A stretch of 64,000 nt of DNA. Origin: Hymenoscyphus infarciens (Eukaryota > Ascomycota > Leotiomycetes > Helotiales > Helotiaceae). The notes below the pieces were generated by a model. The model made no database searches. It saw only the letters and a program-made list of their open reading frames with translations, and was not told the DNA's origin. Position 1 is the first letter of the stretch; every line of letters starts with the position of its first letter. A program made the translations under genes and the position numbers. Positions 10,330-21,808 of this stretch are shown here, piece by piece. Location: the NCBI GenBank assembly GCA_001414345.1, contig LLCB01000032.1, positions 124,001 through 188,000 on the forward strand, in the 5' to 3' direction.

Positions 10330-12405
10330 TCACATGGCTTTCCCAACACCCCCTTTACCACTCGTCGTACTCTTCAGGGATTTCGCCGAACTACCAGGTC
10401 CAAGATCTGGTCCTGGATCACCCCATTCACCGAGACTAGATACACCGCTGCTGTATTTGCTTTCGTAGGTGCCACTCGAGTTCACCCGTTGTTCGACGGG
10501 AGAATTGATACGTGGTTGTCCGTAGCCAGATTGTGGGTTTTGGTTAGCGGCGTTGGAGGTATTGATGGGAGCGGGATAGAGATTGACACTACTATCACCG
10601 CCCGAGAGACTCGGTGCTCTCGAATGACCAGGTACAGCCGGACTCTCGAAATTCTGGTTATTCGTTCGACGCCAGAGTTCTGGTCGCTCGAGGTCGAACG
10701 GGTCGGATCGTCCTTTTCCTTTTCGGCCATTGCTTGAGAAGGCGGAGAAGACGGTGTCGCGGTAGCTGTCGCGACTGGGGGCTACTGATGATGGGTAGCG
10801 GGAGACGAGGTTGTTGGCTCCGATTGAGGCGCCGCGGGATCGTCTTACATCGGCGACGTAGGTATTTTGTTTTGAGACTGAGGGTTGAGGTTGGGTGATG
10901 GGGTCGGCGAAGGGATTGGAGCGGGAATCGTAAGCTGGTTTGGCTGGGTCGGCAAATGGATCTTGGAGGGGTTTAAAGCTCAATCCCAAACTTCCAAGAG
11001 GGGGTAGGGAGGAAACGGATTCCACTCTTTTTTTGTCGCGGCGGCGCTCGGCTTGTAGTTGGAGCTCGCGATCATCCATCCCTAGGAGTTGCGAAAAGTC
11101 CGGCGTGGGGTTGTTGAGTTGTGCTTGCTTTTCGTTCGCGACTCGAGCTGCTGTAAATGGATCCTCTGGTTCAGACAACATTGGCATATGGAGCTTCTTA
11201 AATTTAGTCCACCATTCTGTGAATCGCTCCCTGACGCCAGGCTTCTCTACAACCGCTGAGAAAACAGAATTGTTCCGGCTGTGTTGAGGAATTGGCCCGT
11301 CCAAAAATTGCGAGTTACCTCTGTTCAAGTTGACACTTGGATTGTCGCTTCTAACCCTCACTACTGTCTTTTTCAATTTCGCTCCCAACCCAACCAATCC
11401 CACCTGAAGACCGGCTGCTGTGGCCTTGAGTTTATCTACTCTGGACCACTTCTTATCATTATCGTTATCGAACGTGGACATTGGTCCGCCATCTTTCTCG
11501 TCTCTATAAAATTCGGTCCGGGTTCCTCTTCCGAGAGGGGTGAGTAGAGATTCTCTCTTCTTTCGTCTTTTGATGCAGAAGAATATTAGAAATGCAAGAC
11601 CTGCGACAAAGGCCATCGAGCCTAGAACACCACCCACAACCGGCCCCGCTGTCATCCGGGGACTCGATGCAATGCCTCCATTTGTTGATTCTTTGCTTGC
11701 CTCGGAGCTTGATGTTGAAGAAGAAGATAAAAGAGCAGACGATGTTAAGGAATTTGACGCAGCAACACTTGTCGCTCGGGCGCTACTCAAAGTAGTTCGC
11801 GCAAGCGAAGAGAGTGTTGGAGTCGCGGATACCTCGCTCTGAGCAATTGCTAATGGGGTACCAGAAGATTCTGTTGGAGTCGTAACTCTGGATGCGGGAC
11901 TCGCTGAAATGGCAACCAAACTAGATGAAACCGCGATACTTGATATGGAAAAGGGATTCGAACTCGAAATTGCACTCGTCGCGACTACTGCACTAGTTTT
12001 TGCGGCCGTATTGGGTACCGCGATTGGAGCGATCGATGTCGGGAGGGCTAGGGAAGCTGCTGATGTTGTTGGAGGGGCATTGATGATGGACGTCGAGGAA
12101 GGAGGTGTGATTATTGCTGCTGCGCTCGTTGTTGCTGCAACAGTAGAGGCTACCGCGGGTGGTGGTGTGCTGCTTGTGGAAACAAATACAGGTGGTACGG
12201 AGGTGGATGACGCTGTTGTTTGGGCGGTCGTAGATATCGATGTAGTTGTCGCAGGCGCCGTTGTCGAGACCACGGCCACACTCGTAGATGATTCTCCTCC
12301 ACCTCCTCCTCCTCCTCCTCCTTGGATCTTTGGAATAGCTGTACATTTCTGACCGTTTACTGTGGTTAGGGAAAATCCTGCCGGCAGGTTCGCGCTCGTC
12401 GACAT
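10330..12405 (-). CDS. Ser/Thr-rich single-pass membrane protein with long cytosolic tail
   Basis: Single-exon frame of 691 aa. Residues 1-27 are mixed. A poly-Gly run from a CTC-type microsatellite follows (about 29-37). Residues 38-250 are almost only Ser, Thr, Ala, Val and Pro, as in O-mannosylated stalks. The only strong membrane segment is at about 253-277 (GPVVGGVLGSMAFVAGLAFL), followed at once by KRRKKR. The rest (about 280-691) is hydrophilic and Ser/Pro-rich with recurrent DPFADP and NPFADP motifs. The architecture resembles fungal cell-wall stress sensor-like or plasma-membrane anchored proteins, but there is no cysteine-rich WSC domain and no N-terminal signal peptide. It may be a type III membrane protein, or may lack an upstream exon. 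Exact function unknown. Confidence 0.7.
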   Translation of the reverse strand: MSTSANLPAGFSLTTVNGQKCTAIPKIQGGGGGGGGGESSTSVAVVSTTAPATTTSISTTAQTTASSTSVPPVFVSTSSTPPPAVASTVAATTSAAAIITPPSSTSIINAPPTTSAASLALPTSIAPIAVPNTAAKTSAVVATSAISSSNPFSISSIAVSSSLVAISASPASRVTTPTESSGTPLAIAQSEVSATPTLSSLARTTLSSARATSVAASNSLTSSALLSSSSTSSSEASKESTNGGIASSPRMTAGPVVGGVLGSMAFVAGLAFLIFFCIKRRKKRESLLTPLGRGTRTEFYRDEKDGGPMSTFDNDNDKKWSRVDKLKATAAGLQVGLVGLGAKLKKTVVRVRSDNPSVNLNRGNSQFLDGPIPQHSRNNSVFSAVVEKPGVRERFTEWWTKFKKLHMPMLSEPEDPFTAARVANEKQAQLNNPTPDFSQLLGMDDRELQLQAERRRDKKRVESVSSLPPLGSLGLSFKPLQDPFADPAKPAYDSRSNPFADPITQPQPSVSKQNTYVADVRRSRGASIGANNLVSRYPSSVAPSRDSYRDTVFSAFSSNGRKGKGRSDPFDLERPELWRRTNNQNFESPAVPGHSRAPSLSGGDSSVNLYPAPINTSNAANQNPQSGYGQPRINSPVEQRVNSSGTYESKYSSGVSSLGEWGDPGPDLGPGSSAKSLKSTTSGKGGVGKAM

Positions 12406-15112
12406 AATGAATGTAGAAAGGCGACACCAGTCGCTAAAAAGAAGTGAAAGTCAACCGTCAAGGCGAGATATGTGTAAAGAAAGGGCCTCAAGCCATGGAG
12501 GAATCTATCTGGCTCTTTGTTTTCGTGATCCTCGAATTCCTCGTCGTCGCGGCCGGCATGGTCTTGACGATAGGGTGTTTGGGAAAGATCAAGAAGCCAC
12601 GATGTGGTGGTCAGAGAATCAATGAACTGTGTGGAGACAGAGTCACTGGAGCGCTCCAAGTAGGAGTAACGGGGTCGACTTCTGAGAAGGCATGATCTCC
12701 GGCTCTCAAAACGAGCGTTCTGACAAGACTCGGCGGCGGGTGAGGTCTCGAGGCGCGTGCCTGTGCAAAAAGACGTTGGTGATTTTGGGTGGTGGAGTGC
12801 AGGAGGAGAGGGTCAGAGAGGGGTTGATTTGTTTGAGACCCCAGCACACTGGGCGCTTCTGTAACGATGATGAGGCAAATACCCCCTGCTACACAGGGGC
12901 TACCGGACTCACGAATCTGGAATGAGAAATCGCTTCATAGGAGAAATATAAAATGGCATCGGGAGAGGTCGTGGAGAATTATGTTGACAAAATACCCGAC
13001 TTCGGGTAGGGGAAAAAGGAGTTAAAAACGGGTAGACCGAAGGAAAATAGGAGGTACAGTAACATGACATGAAGCAATTCGCTTTCGCTATTGTATTGAA
13101 GGCGCCCACACATTCTTAAGGGCGGATGCCTTGTGAAACAATTTCGTAAATGGGCATCTTGAATTTGTGATGGTGGGGTTTTTGCTGTGTGAGGTCACCG
13201 TCGCCCAAGGAGGTGTTTCTTCAGCCTTGGACCTTGCGATGAGCCTGAAGCCATGTCGTTGCTTGCAAAATAAAGCCAAGAACCATGGACTCGGTCACCA
13301 AGTTGACAGAAAAGCGGACCTGTTCAAGGTGGACCTGAGGGGGCTTGTGAACTTGTGAACTTTCGATGAAGGATTTTCCGGAAACACGCTAAGTACCTTA
13401 GCGAACGACTACCCTACTGCACCCCGGCGAAGACAGTACTTGTCACGCCAGCTAATCCCTACTAGAAACATAGGTCTCTTTTCGACCAAGGGCTGATGCT
13501 TCTGGCCATGGAATGGAATGAAACGAAGAGACCAATTATGCTTAAAAAATCCTCGACATGGGAAAGGTCATGCCTGTACATAAAACGCCTGCTTTCTGGT
13601 TGAACAGTCAACGATACCGCAGAAGCGAGAAGACACAACCAGCTGCGACAGAAGTGACCTCAGGTCAACTCTTAGCTCATGCTATAGGTATTAGCTGCTC
13701 GTAACTGCATCCAATATACATGATGATTTCATATTGATTTCTGGACCTTCTTCGGAGAATTATCAGCAACAGCATGAGAGTTCGAGTCGGTTATACCGGG
13801 AGGAACCATACGCGGAGGCTCTCAAACGGGAGCGTATACGAAGTAAGAGCCTATCTCTGCGTGTTTAAGGTTGTCGGAACCCTCTCAGCCACCGAGCTTA
13901 ACCAGAGGGTACAAAGTAAGGTTGATGATCTTCTTCAGCCATGACCCGTCTATTGGTAAGTTGCCGGAAGAGGAAATTGTCGCTGGAAAGGGGAGGAAGG
14001 TTGGCGGCGCCCCTCGGTTCTTATGTCATCGCTATCTAGGCGCTATCGTATCTTCAAGGACGTTGTTGTCGGATTTTCCTTGTGTTGATATCGATACTGC
14101 ATGACGGGAGAGCTGTGGTCCGATGGGCACAGACAATGCTACTGCCGTAAGGTACTGTACGTAAAGGAAGAGCTGTAAAACAGTGCAGCTGCCATTCCCA
14201 AAAGTAAAATTGGACGATGATGGAGTGCTATGCAATGCAAAAATATCTCGTAGGAAATATACTGGTAGTGCTTAATTAATCGTGAATCGGTTGGTGTTGT
14301 GGTTGTTGTATTGTTGACCCTGTATAGTAGCACTACGTTGTACCTAGGTACTAGTAAATCGGATGGCTGTTCATGCGCCTCCTTACTCGTCAGTACCTGC
14401 CATCTCATCCTCGACACCAACAAACGTCTCGCCTGCTCTGCCAACCCAAACGATCGAATAACTTCAAGTGCTTCAATAACCTCCAACAATTGCAACTGGC
14501 CCTCCAAGCCTCCAATTGTTCAGTGCCGTATTGTACAGTAGCTCCCGTCAGCCTACCCTACCCGTCCAGATCATAGACATGCCACTATAGATCGATCTTC
14601 TTCTCAAAGTCAAAATAACCTGGTGATCGGCTATTGCATCTGCCTTTGCGACGCGGGGGAAATAAAAAAAGGGGCAGCATGTTTGCCACTATTCCAGCTT
14701 ACGGTACGCTCACCTTCTCCTTCTCCGCAATCTTCCTTCCTGCCCAACACAACGCCAACCAACATGAGAGCATCGAGCACAAGGCACGAGCCTCGAGATA
14801 TCCGATGCATCTCGCGTCTTCCTTCTCACGTCTGCATACCGTACTCCGTACCTTGCAAGGCATGGTTCTCGCCCGCATCCAAGACTTCAAACTTATGCCT
14901 TGAGTCACGGCGTGGATCAGACGGCTGCCCCAACCTGTCATGAGTTTTTGCATCTTAGGTTCCAGGTTGTCTCTGCTGGTGCACGTGAATCGTTTCAGAT
15001 GAATCGGATTTCTCTTCTTTCCAAGTCACCCAAGTCTCGGCCGGAATTGGCATCGTCGTTTGGCTAGTTTTGGTTCAGTCCAGTCTATGGTATCAAACTC
15101 ACATCTGGTACA
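12406..15112. other. Intergenic spacer without supportable genes
   Basis: About 2.7 kb between two head-to-head transcription units: the promoter side of the Ser/Thr-rich membrane protein, and the 5' side of the unidentified gene that begins near 15.1 kb. Only short frames of biased composition are present. A 5' exon of the rightward gene may lie in 14.6-15.1 kb; ATGs occur near 14763 and 14634, but no joint could be proven. Confidence 0.45.
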
Positions 15113-16717
15113 GGAGTACCACAAAAATCAGACACAACCAAACCTCTAAAGCTACCTCCTCAGACACCAGTCAGATTTCCCCAATGTACGCCACACTCTA
15201 ATGGGAAGGCTGCTTCATCTTCGAATAACTCGCTGGTCAACCTGCTACAATCCATACACAGACCAGCAGATATCAAACTCTCACATCTGGAAGCACTTGG
15301 TCTCCACGTGCTACCAGATGCCCAATTTCAAGATCTCATCCCAGAACCAGGCTATTTGCCACCAGTTGAAGCATGGGACGCCATTGAAGCGAATGATCTC
15401 ATGGGAGCAAATGACGCAACGAAAAGACCTCTGAGCAATGGGAATTTATCTCCAGGCGTTCAGACCTACCGAGAGCGTCAAAATGAACTCTTGCTGGACA
15501 ACACAGCAGCATTCCGAAGCATCCGGCGCATCCCCCCTCCAACCGGAGAATCTGCCGTCAGGTTAGGGAACGCATATGAGTTCTTCAAGAATCTCGAATT
15601 CTTCTCTGCATATTGGGATGATACCTCCTTACCATCCAGAGGGGTATCTTCAGACGAAACTCCTTCTGAGTCGACAGGAGGAGGAAAAGAGGAAGAAAAC
15701 TCCCAAGAGCAGCCAGGAGTGCCACCCCATCTTCTCACACACCAACGTATGGGCACGGGCTCACAGCTCCCCCCTGAATATCGACAGAACCTCATGACAT
15801 CCTTCGTTAAACTCGTCGCTTATGATTTCGGTTGCAATGTATCTCTTGCCCGAAGCGAGCCTAGACTTCAATTGACCCCACCAACATCTACATCCTCACC
15901 ACCCTCTCACTTCAACTCCTCTGCGCATTTCATCTACCGCACCCCTTCAGAACGTTCTGCGGCGCGAGGAGGAATCATAGAAGGTCCCGTAGCAACAATA
16001 TCCTGCCGCACCAGCACCATCTTCGCCACCGAAGCCGACTCCCTCCTCGACCTCTCCCGAGAAGTCGTAGCAGTACTAATCACAGCCCAACACCGCTCCC
16101 GAGAAGGAAAATCCGAAAAATGCTTCGGCGAAGGAAAATGGTGGACCACCAAACCCAGATGGGGCGGTGGGCCAGGCGGTCCCATCGGCAGAGAAGCAGA
16201 TAAGGCAGACGAGACAGCTTCAGCTTCTACCCTTCCCACCGCCATCTCACAGGTAGAAGAAAAATTCACTCCTGTGGCATCAGAAACCAAACGATTATTC
16301 GGACTCAACCCCACTCCTACGAAAAGAAATAAGAGAGGAAAGGAAACAATGCAAATATATGATAATTACCGGAAATTACTTCCTCCTACTTCAACTTGGG
16401 ATCGGCGAACTAGGTATTTACCGATTGGGAAACCGGTTCCGGGGAATGGGTATGATGATATCTTTCTGGTTTCGGCGTTGAATCATCATGTTTCTATTGT
16501 GAGAGTTAGGGTTCCGGAGGCTTTGTTGGGGGTACTTGAGGGTGAGGATGGGGAGTGGGACAAGGTTGTTATGTGGAGGAGTCGATGGTTTGATTTGTTT
16601 TTGAAGGATGATAGGGTTGAGGCTATGCAGCTTGTTTGGGGGATGATGGCTTGGTTGATGAGGAAGGTCGAGGGTCCGCTTTTGAAGGAGGGGGAGGGGA
16701 AGCTGGGTGCTTCGTGA
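15113..16717 (+). CDS. Conserved-looking protein of unknown function, 5' end unresolved
   Basis: Open frame to TGA at 16715-16717. The first in-frame ATG lies well inside, but coding-like sequence continues upstream through SLVNLLQSIHRPADIKLSHLE and RFPQCTPHSNGK to a splice acceptor-like TACAG at 15108-15112, so the feature is started there as a partial N-terminus. The frame is open only to 15068. Visible traits: the start contains LHVLPDAQFQDLIPEPGYLP. Hydrophobic/aromatic segments follow (AYEFFKNLEFFSAYWDD, FVKLVAYDFGCNVSLAR). There is a central charged stretch (GKWWTTKPRWGGGPGGP) and a C-terminal region with YLPIGKPVPGNGYDDIFLVS and LGVLEGEDGEWDKVV. No domain was recognised. GC-rich codons and length suggest a real gene. 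Confidence 0.65.
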   Translation, partial: GVPQKSDTTKPLKLPPQTPVRFPQCTPHSNGKAASSSNNSLVNLLQSIHRPADIKLSHLEALGLHVLPDAQFQDLIPEPGYLPPVEAWDAIEANDLMGANDATKRPLSNGNLSPGVQTYRERQNELLLDNTAAFRSIRRIPPPTGESAVRLGNAYEFFKNLEFFSAYWDDTSLPSRGVSSDETPSESTGGGKEEENSQEQPGVPPHLLTHQRMGTGSQLPPEYRQNLMTSFVKLVAYDFGCNVSLARSEPRLQLTPPTSTSSPPSHFNSSAHFIYRTPSERSAARGGIIEGPVATISCRTSTIFATEADSLLDLSREVVAVLITAQHRSREGKSEKCFGEGKWWTTKPRWGGGPGGPIGREADKADETASASTLPTAISQVEEKFTPVASETKRLFGLNPTPTKRNKRGKETMQIYDNYRKLLPPTSTWDRRTRYLPIGKPVPGNGYDDIFLVSALNHHVSIVRVRVPEALLGVLEGEDGEWDKVVMWRSRWFDLFLKDDRVEAMQLVWGMMAWLMRKVEGPLLKEGEGKLGAS

Positions 16718-19372
16718 GCCGATAGAGCTAGATAGATAGATAGTATATGTACGACTTCAAAAAGGTCGACTAGATTGCAGTATAAACTCGCACTTTTTCC
16801 GTGTACTTGGAAGTGGAAGGATGCGGCTTTTCTTCTTTCGGTAGGTTTTTGTTCTTCTGTGCTCCCCTGCATGTCCAAAAATATTTACCAGTGACAGCAT
16901 TGGTGTAACACCAACGAGGCTCCGATTTTGAAGACACCTCATTTTTCTCCCAGCATCCACAGGAAAAATCGACAGTCTATAAAACAATGATCAATATTCC
17001 AGAAGATCTGATAACCAAGAGATGATACACCGAGTTTCTATACTCCCTTTTGTGTTGTTCCAATGTAATACGGTCTTCCCCTCACTTAAACTAGGAGGCT
17101 TTTCTCTTAACCTGTGCAATAATGTTCGACCAACCAATCGGCCATCGACACGCCTGTGTGACTAAAATCTGACTCGCCAGCTCGTCGATTATTAAATGAC
17201 CTTATCCAGCTTACATCGTAGCCAATTAGGGGTAATTCCGTGGCGGTTATGTCCCTCTTCAAACGTGGTACGTACTTGTTGCAAGCTTCATCACCATCTC
17301 TCCCTCAACCTCTCCTTCATCTACTGAGCGCAATCCGGCAAAAATGATTCACTGGATGACTGGCCGTCAAGCTCGTGTTCGTGCGGAAATAGTAAGGAAA
17401 GAGCAAAACAGACTCGGGAGACTTGCCGCTTAGCCTTCCTATCCTCCACCTACACACGTCAGAAATAACCATACGGCCTACCAAGTTCAGAATCAGAACA
17501 CCACGTACGCTTCCACAACCACTCATGTAAGCTCCCCAAACTATCACAACCCATCAACACATCCATCTTCATATCTCTGACGCTACCTTCCAGACACAGT
17601 TCCAACGAAACACAAATTCAGGTTTCAGCCCTGGCTTCGATGGTGGCAAAACCATTCATCAAGGGTCTTATGACATGCGAACCGACACCCATGACGGGGT
17701 AAGAAGGTAGTAATGCACTTGGTCTAGAAGCCTAAAACACTGCAGGACACTAGGTATTTCCATATCGACTTAGGTGCATCAAGAAATGAATGTGTGCCAG
17801 ATATCCATCAAGGAACAAGGCAGGAAGGAAGGAAGAAAGTATGGATTAGGGAAAGCGGTCTTCCCAATCGTCATTCGTTTCTTGGAGGTAATATCATCAA
17901 ATTCTCGTTCGCCACCATTGGACACGTTATTTTTCGAAACAAAATAATCTTAATACATCACTTTTCAAATTGTCAGTCCAAGTATCTGTAGGTGTATAGT
18001 ATCTACTCTCTTCACTGATTCTATGGTATGAGTGCTTTAATCAACGTGAGAGTTATAACACTCAACTAATTTACCATGCTTTGTATCCAAGCACTCTTTT
18101 CTCAGAATGGAAATCGTAAATTCAAACCCCTTATTGCGCAGTTGGATTTTTGTTAGGAAAGAAATCCTTTCTTTGTATTCCATTATCATCCTAATACTTA
18201 ATCTCACTGAACTAGCGAGATTTTACCAAAGTCTACTGCCTCGCTGACGCTGAGACTTGTCCATTATGCTTTCCTCAGGCCTCTGTCAGCGCTAGAATAG
18301 AAGATTCTTATAAGAACCCTAAAATTATTCACTGCTTTCTTAGCGTTAACGAGAAGGGTCAGTGTTACACAAGTACTGTATCTAGATATTTTCTACTTGA
18401 TTCTATAAGCTTGGTTCGTACGAATTTATTTCTAGCTATTTTGAACCTCGCTTGAAAAGAATACTTAAAAATCTTTCGGTTTTTGGTTACTAGAAGCGCT
18501 CAAAGGATTCATTTTCGGTTTGTTTATATATAACTGTGTAGCATGAGCATGGTTACCCCACACCTCGAAAGCCCCGGATCAACCACTTTGTAAACGCTAA
18601 GAAAGCTGTGAGGTGGCTGGCGAAAAGTCAGGCTCGTGATATCTCACCTCGCTAAAGGTCTCTCAGTTCATTCGTTGACGCTAAGAAAGCAGTAAAGTTC
18701 AGCCTGGTATACTAGCCAGATTGTCAAGGTGCGTCCCACGAGAAACGTCCTCCCAAGATCCACCACCAACAATACACATACACATACACACCACACAGTC
18801 TTTCAAACTGCCATCCACCAGCCAAACACGGCATATTTTCTTTCCCGAAATCAAAAACAGTTTAGCGCAGGTTTTCAAAGTGTTCAACATATTCAACTCG
18901 ACCTTTTTATTTAAACTACGAGTCAAGAACATTCAAGAGATAGAAGAACAGACGAGCCAAAAGAACATCAGACGAAAGAAGGGACGATACCCTCACCCCG
19001 ATTAAAGCAGAAAAGAAAACAACTTGGAAAATATAAGAATTTCTCTTTCTTTCCTCACGTGTGTATCTAGTATGGTGTATCTATGTACTTCAACTACACC
19101 CAACCACCGGCACCATCCATTCTCAGGAACACCAATCAATTTTCTATTCATCTCTCATCAACTTTTCTCCAAATCATCCCATCCTAACCACCAAAACCCA
19201 CCAACCGCTCAAACTCCAACCCTCATGCCATTCAGTCATCACTCATCATTATCTAATCCTCATACTCCTGTTTTCTACCTACAACCCCACCCATATTAGC
19301 CATCATCCCCTCATAAAAGGGAGAAATCAGGGGGTAGGTACTATAACGTCAAGCAAACAAGCAAGGGCAAAT
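16718..19372. other. Intergenic spacer with inverted repeats
   Basis: About 2.65 kb between two convergent genes. There is no open frame with family resemblance. Frames at 18.7-19.65 kb are low-complexity or antisense to the phosphoglycerate mutase gene. The only structure is the inverted repeat pair described at 18331-18694. Confidence 0.45.
18331..18694. repeat. Segment bounded by inverted repeats, MITE-like
   Basis: ACTGCTTTCTTAGCGTTAACGA at 18331-18352 is repeated in inverse orientation at 18673-18694 with one mismatch (21 of 22 positions). A third copy of the core, CGCTAAGAAAGC, lies inside at about 18595-18606, and a fourth in direct orientation at about 9053-9070. There is no coding capacity between the arms. 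I see no clear target-site duplication, so the class of element is open. Confidence 0.5.
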
Positions 19373-21366
19373 CTAACTTTTCATCAAGAGACTCTTCCCC
19401 GTCATCTCCTCGGGCTGTTTGAGACCCATAGCATCCAAGATCGTAGGCGCGACATCACCAAGGACACCCTCGGATTGCTTGAGGGACCAGCCCTTGGGGG
19501 CGTTGGCCATGATGAATGGGACTTTGTTGGTAGTGTGCGAGGTCTTTGGTTTGCCATCTGCGAATTTCATCTCTTCCGCGTTACTGTGGTGATATTAGCA
19601 TGCTTGAAGAGTAAAAGAGTGGAAGGGCGAGAGCATACCCGTGATCGGATGTAATAAAGAGGAGATATCCCTCCTTCTTGCAAGTCTCATAAATCTCACC
19701 GATACCCTTATCCGTAGCGGCAACACCAACAATCGCAGCCTCATAAACACCAGTGTGACCAACCATATCAGGAGGAGCAAAGTTGTTCATGACGAACTCG
19801 AATGTACCATCCTGGATACGCTTAGAAACTTGCTTAGCAACACCCGCGGCGCTCATTTCTGGCGCCAAATCGTAGGTAGCAACGCTCTTGTTTGAAGGGA
19901 CGAGATCTTGAGTCTCATCTCTGGTCTCGAGAGGGAAAGCCTTCTCAACACCACCGTTGAAGAAGAAAGTGACGTGGGCGTATTTCTCGGTCTCGGCAAC
20001 GTGGACTTGGTTGATTCCTTGGGAACCGAGGGTCTCGGCGAGGACGTTACCCATGTGTTGAGGCTTGAATGCAATTGGGAATGGGTAGTCGAGCTTGTAT
20101 TGTGTCATGGTGGTGAGAGTGATGTTCTTTGGGTAGGCAAAGTCCTCCCGTGGAGAACGGTCTGCGTCACCGAGAAGTTGAGTGATTTCTCGTACGCGAT
20201 CAGATCTGTAGTTGAAGAAAAACACTTGGTCGTTGTCTAAAAAGGGCCGATTAGTGTTGGGTTGAGAGAAGAGGAGAGAAAGTTGGACAAACCCTTGATA
20301 CGTGCCTCCTTTCCACCAACAATAATTGGCTTCAAGAATTCATCATTCTCACCCTTCTCATATCTCTCCTTGATAGTCTTGACCACATCACTGCTTTCCT
20401 CACCATCGCCAATGCAAAGAGCGTTCAAGCCAACCTCAACTCGCTCCCAACGCTTATCACGGTCCATGGCATAGTATCTACCCGTGAGAGACGCAATTTC
20501 TCCAGTACCAATCTCCTTGATTTTGTCCAAAAGACCTTGTATGAAGCCAGCTCCGGATTTTGGGTCCGTGTCTCGTCCGTCACCAAAGCAATGAATATAT
20601 ACGTGGGGAACACCGACTTCCTTAGCTAGTCTAAGGAGAGCATACAAGTGATCTTGTTTTGCGTGCTACAAAGTCATTAGCTTCAGTCTCTCCTTTTCCA
20701 ATTGTACCAGACTTACAACACCACCATCAGAAACTAGTCCGCACAAATGCACACGGCCGTTGCCAGCCTTAGCATCGTTGAAAACCTTCATGATAACCTC
20801 ATTCTTGTTAAGCTCGTTTTTCTTGATCGTCTGATCAATTCGAACAACATCCTGCCAGACAACTCTTCCAGCACCAATGTTCAAATGTCCGACCTCAGAG
20901 TTTCCCATCAACCCCTCTGGTAATCCCACGGCGAGCGAAGAGGCTTCGAGTTCGGTAAACCCATCTTTGTCTTTTTGGAAAGCATCCATTACTGGAGTCT
21001 CCGCGGCCGCAATCGCATCGCCATTTTTGGGGGAAGATTCGACGGGAATTCCCCAGCCGTCAATAACAACTACGCCAGACCATAACGATTAGCCATGAAA
21101 GCTCCAGGTACATGAGAACGTAGAGGGATGCGAGGATGTAATCGGGTTTCTTCTGGGATTTCGTCGGGGTGCTGCTAGCACTCGGCGAAGCCATTGTCTT
21201 CGGAATTGGGGGAATGGTGAAGCAATCGAGATTGCAAAAGAAAGGGAAGCGATCTGCATAGGAGATAAATTGCGTTTGGGAAAGATACCCGCTCGTTATA
21301 TCGGGATTGAGTTATGGTATACGTGGTATATAACGTACCTAGACAAGCCTTATGGTCGACCGGCAT
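19373..21366 (-). CDS. gpmI: 2,3-bisphosphoglycerate-independent phosphoglycerate mutase
   Basis: Five exons in transcript order: 21339-21366, 20717-21069, 20293-20665, 19639-20236, 19373-19583. Together they give 520 aa, the normal size for iPGM. The enzyme interconverts 3- and 2-phosphoglycerate in cytosolic glycolysis using two Mn ions and a phosphoserine. Visible motifs: VVIDGWGIP (metal-binding Asp13), MGNSEVGHLNIGAGR with the catalytic Ser at residue 67, LVSDGGVHAKQDHLYAL, HCFGDGRDTDPKS, GRYYAMDRDKRWER, FFNYRSDR, PDMVGHTG and ITSDHGNAEEM with the metal ligands. The first intron (269 nt) is much longer than the other three (about 50 nt). A CTAAT...TTTTTGTAG acceptor-like string 14 nt upstream of the ATG suggests a further 5'-UTR intron. 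Filamentous ascomycetes commonly use this enzyme type, unlike yeast. Confidence 0.97.
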
Positions 21367-21808
21367 GATGAAGGAATCGCCTACAAAAATATTAGGCTGT
21401 GTCAGCGGTGTTGGCAATAGAGTGTTGGAAAGGACTGCGAAGAATTGGTGAATGAAAAAGAGCTTCGCACGAGAGTGAATAAGAGGGTTATTTTAATTTT
21501 GATTGAGGGATTTCTATCAGGAGCTTTTCTAGGAAAAGGAAGAGCTGCCCAGAGGTAGGTTGTGTGTTTGGTGGGTGGGGTGTCTTTGGTGGGATGTTCA
21601 GCGGGATGTTTTACTTTTTCCCCTCCAAGCTTCAAATCGCTCCGATAAGAAGTTCGATTCCCTGCTTCCCCGACACCAATCAATCACCAACCGTGGAACA
21701 CAAGGTCGCAAGAATCTTCAACTGTCCTGTACCTACCTTTGGCTACTGGTACTGACTGGCCCCACCTCTTTTTCGAACATCGAGACCGTCAACACCACGA
21801 AGCCCACG

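Noticed and set aside
18061..18170. tRNA-like strings (GCGCAGTTGG, TTCAAACCCC)
   Set aside because: A-box-like and T-arm-like strings are in the wrong order and no acceptor stem pairs.
19061..19654. 197-codon plus-strand frame
   Set aside because: Its right half is antisense to the last exons of phosphoglycerate mutase and its left half is low-complexity.
21640..21690. GTTCGATTCC, a tRNA B-box match upstream of MED9
   Set aside because: The T-arm stem and acceptor stem do not pair; likely chance in a leader region.
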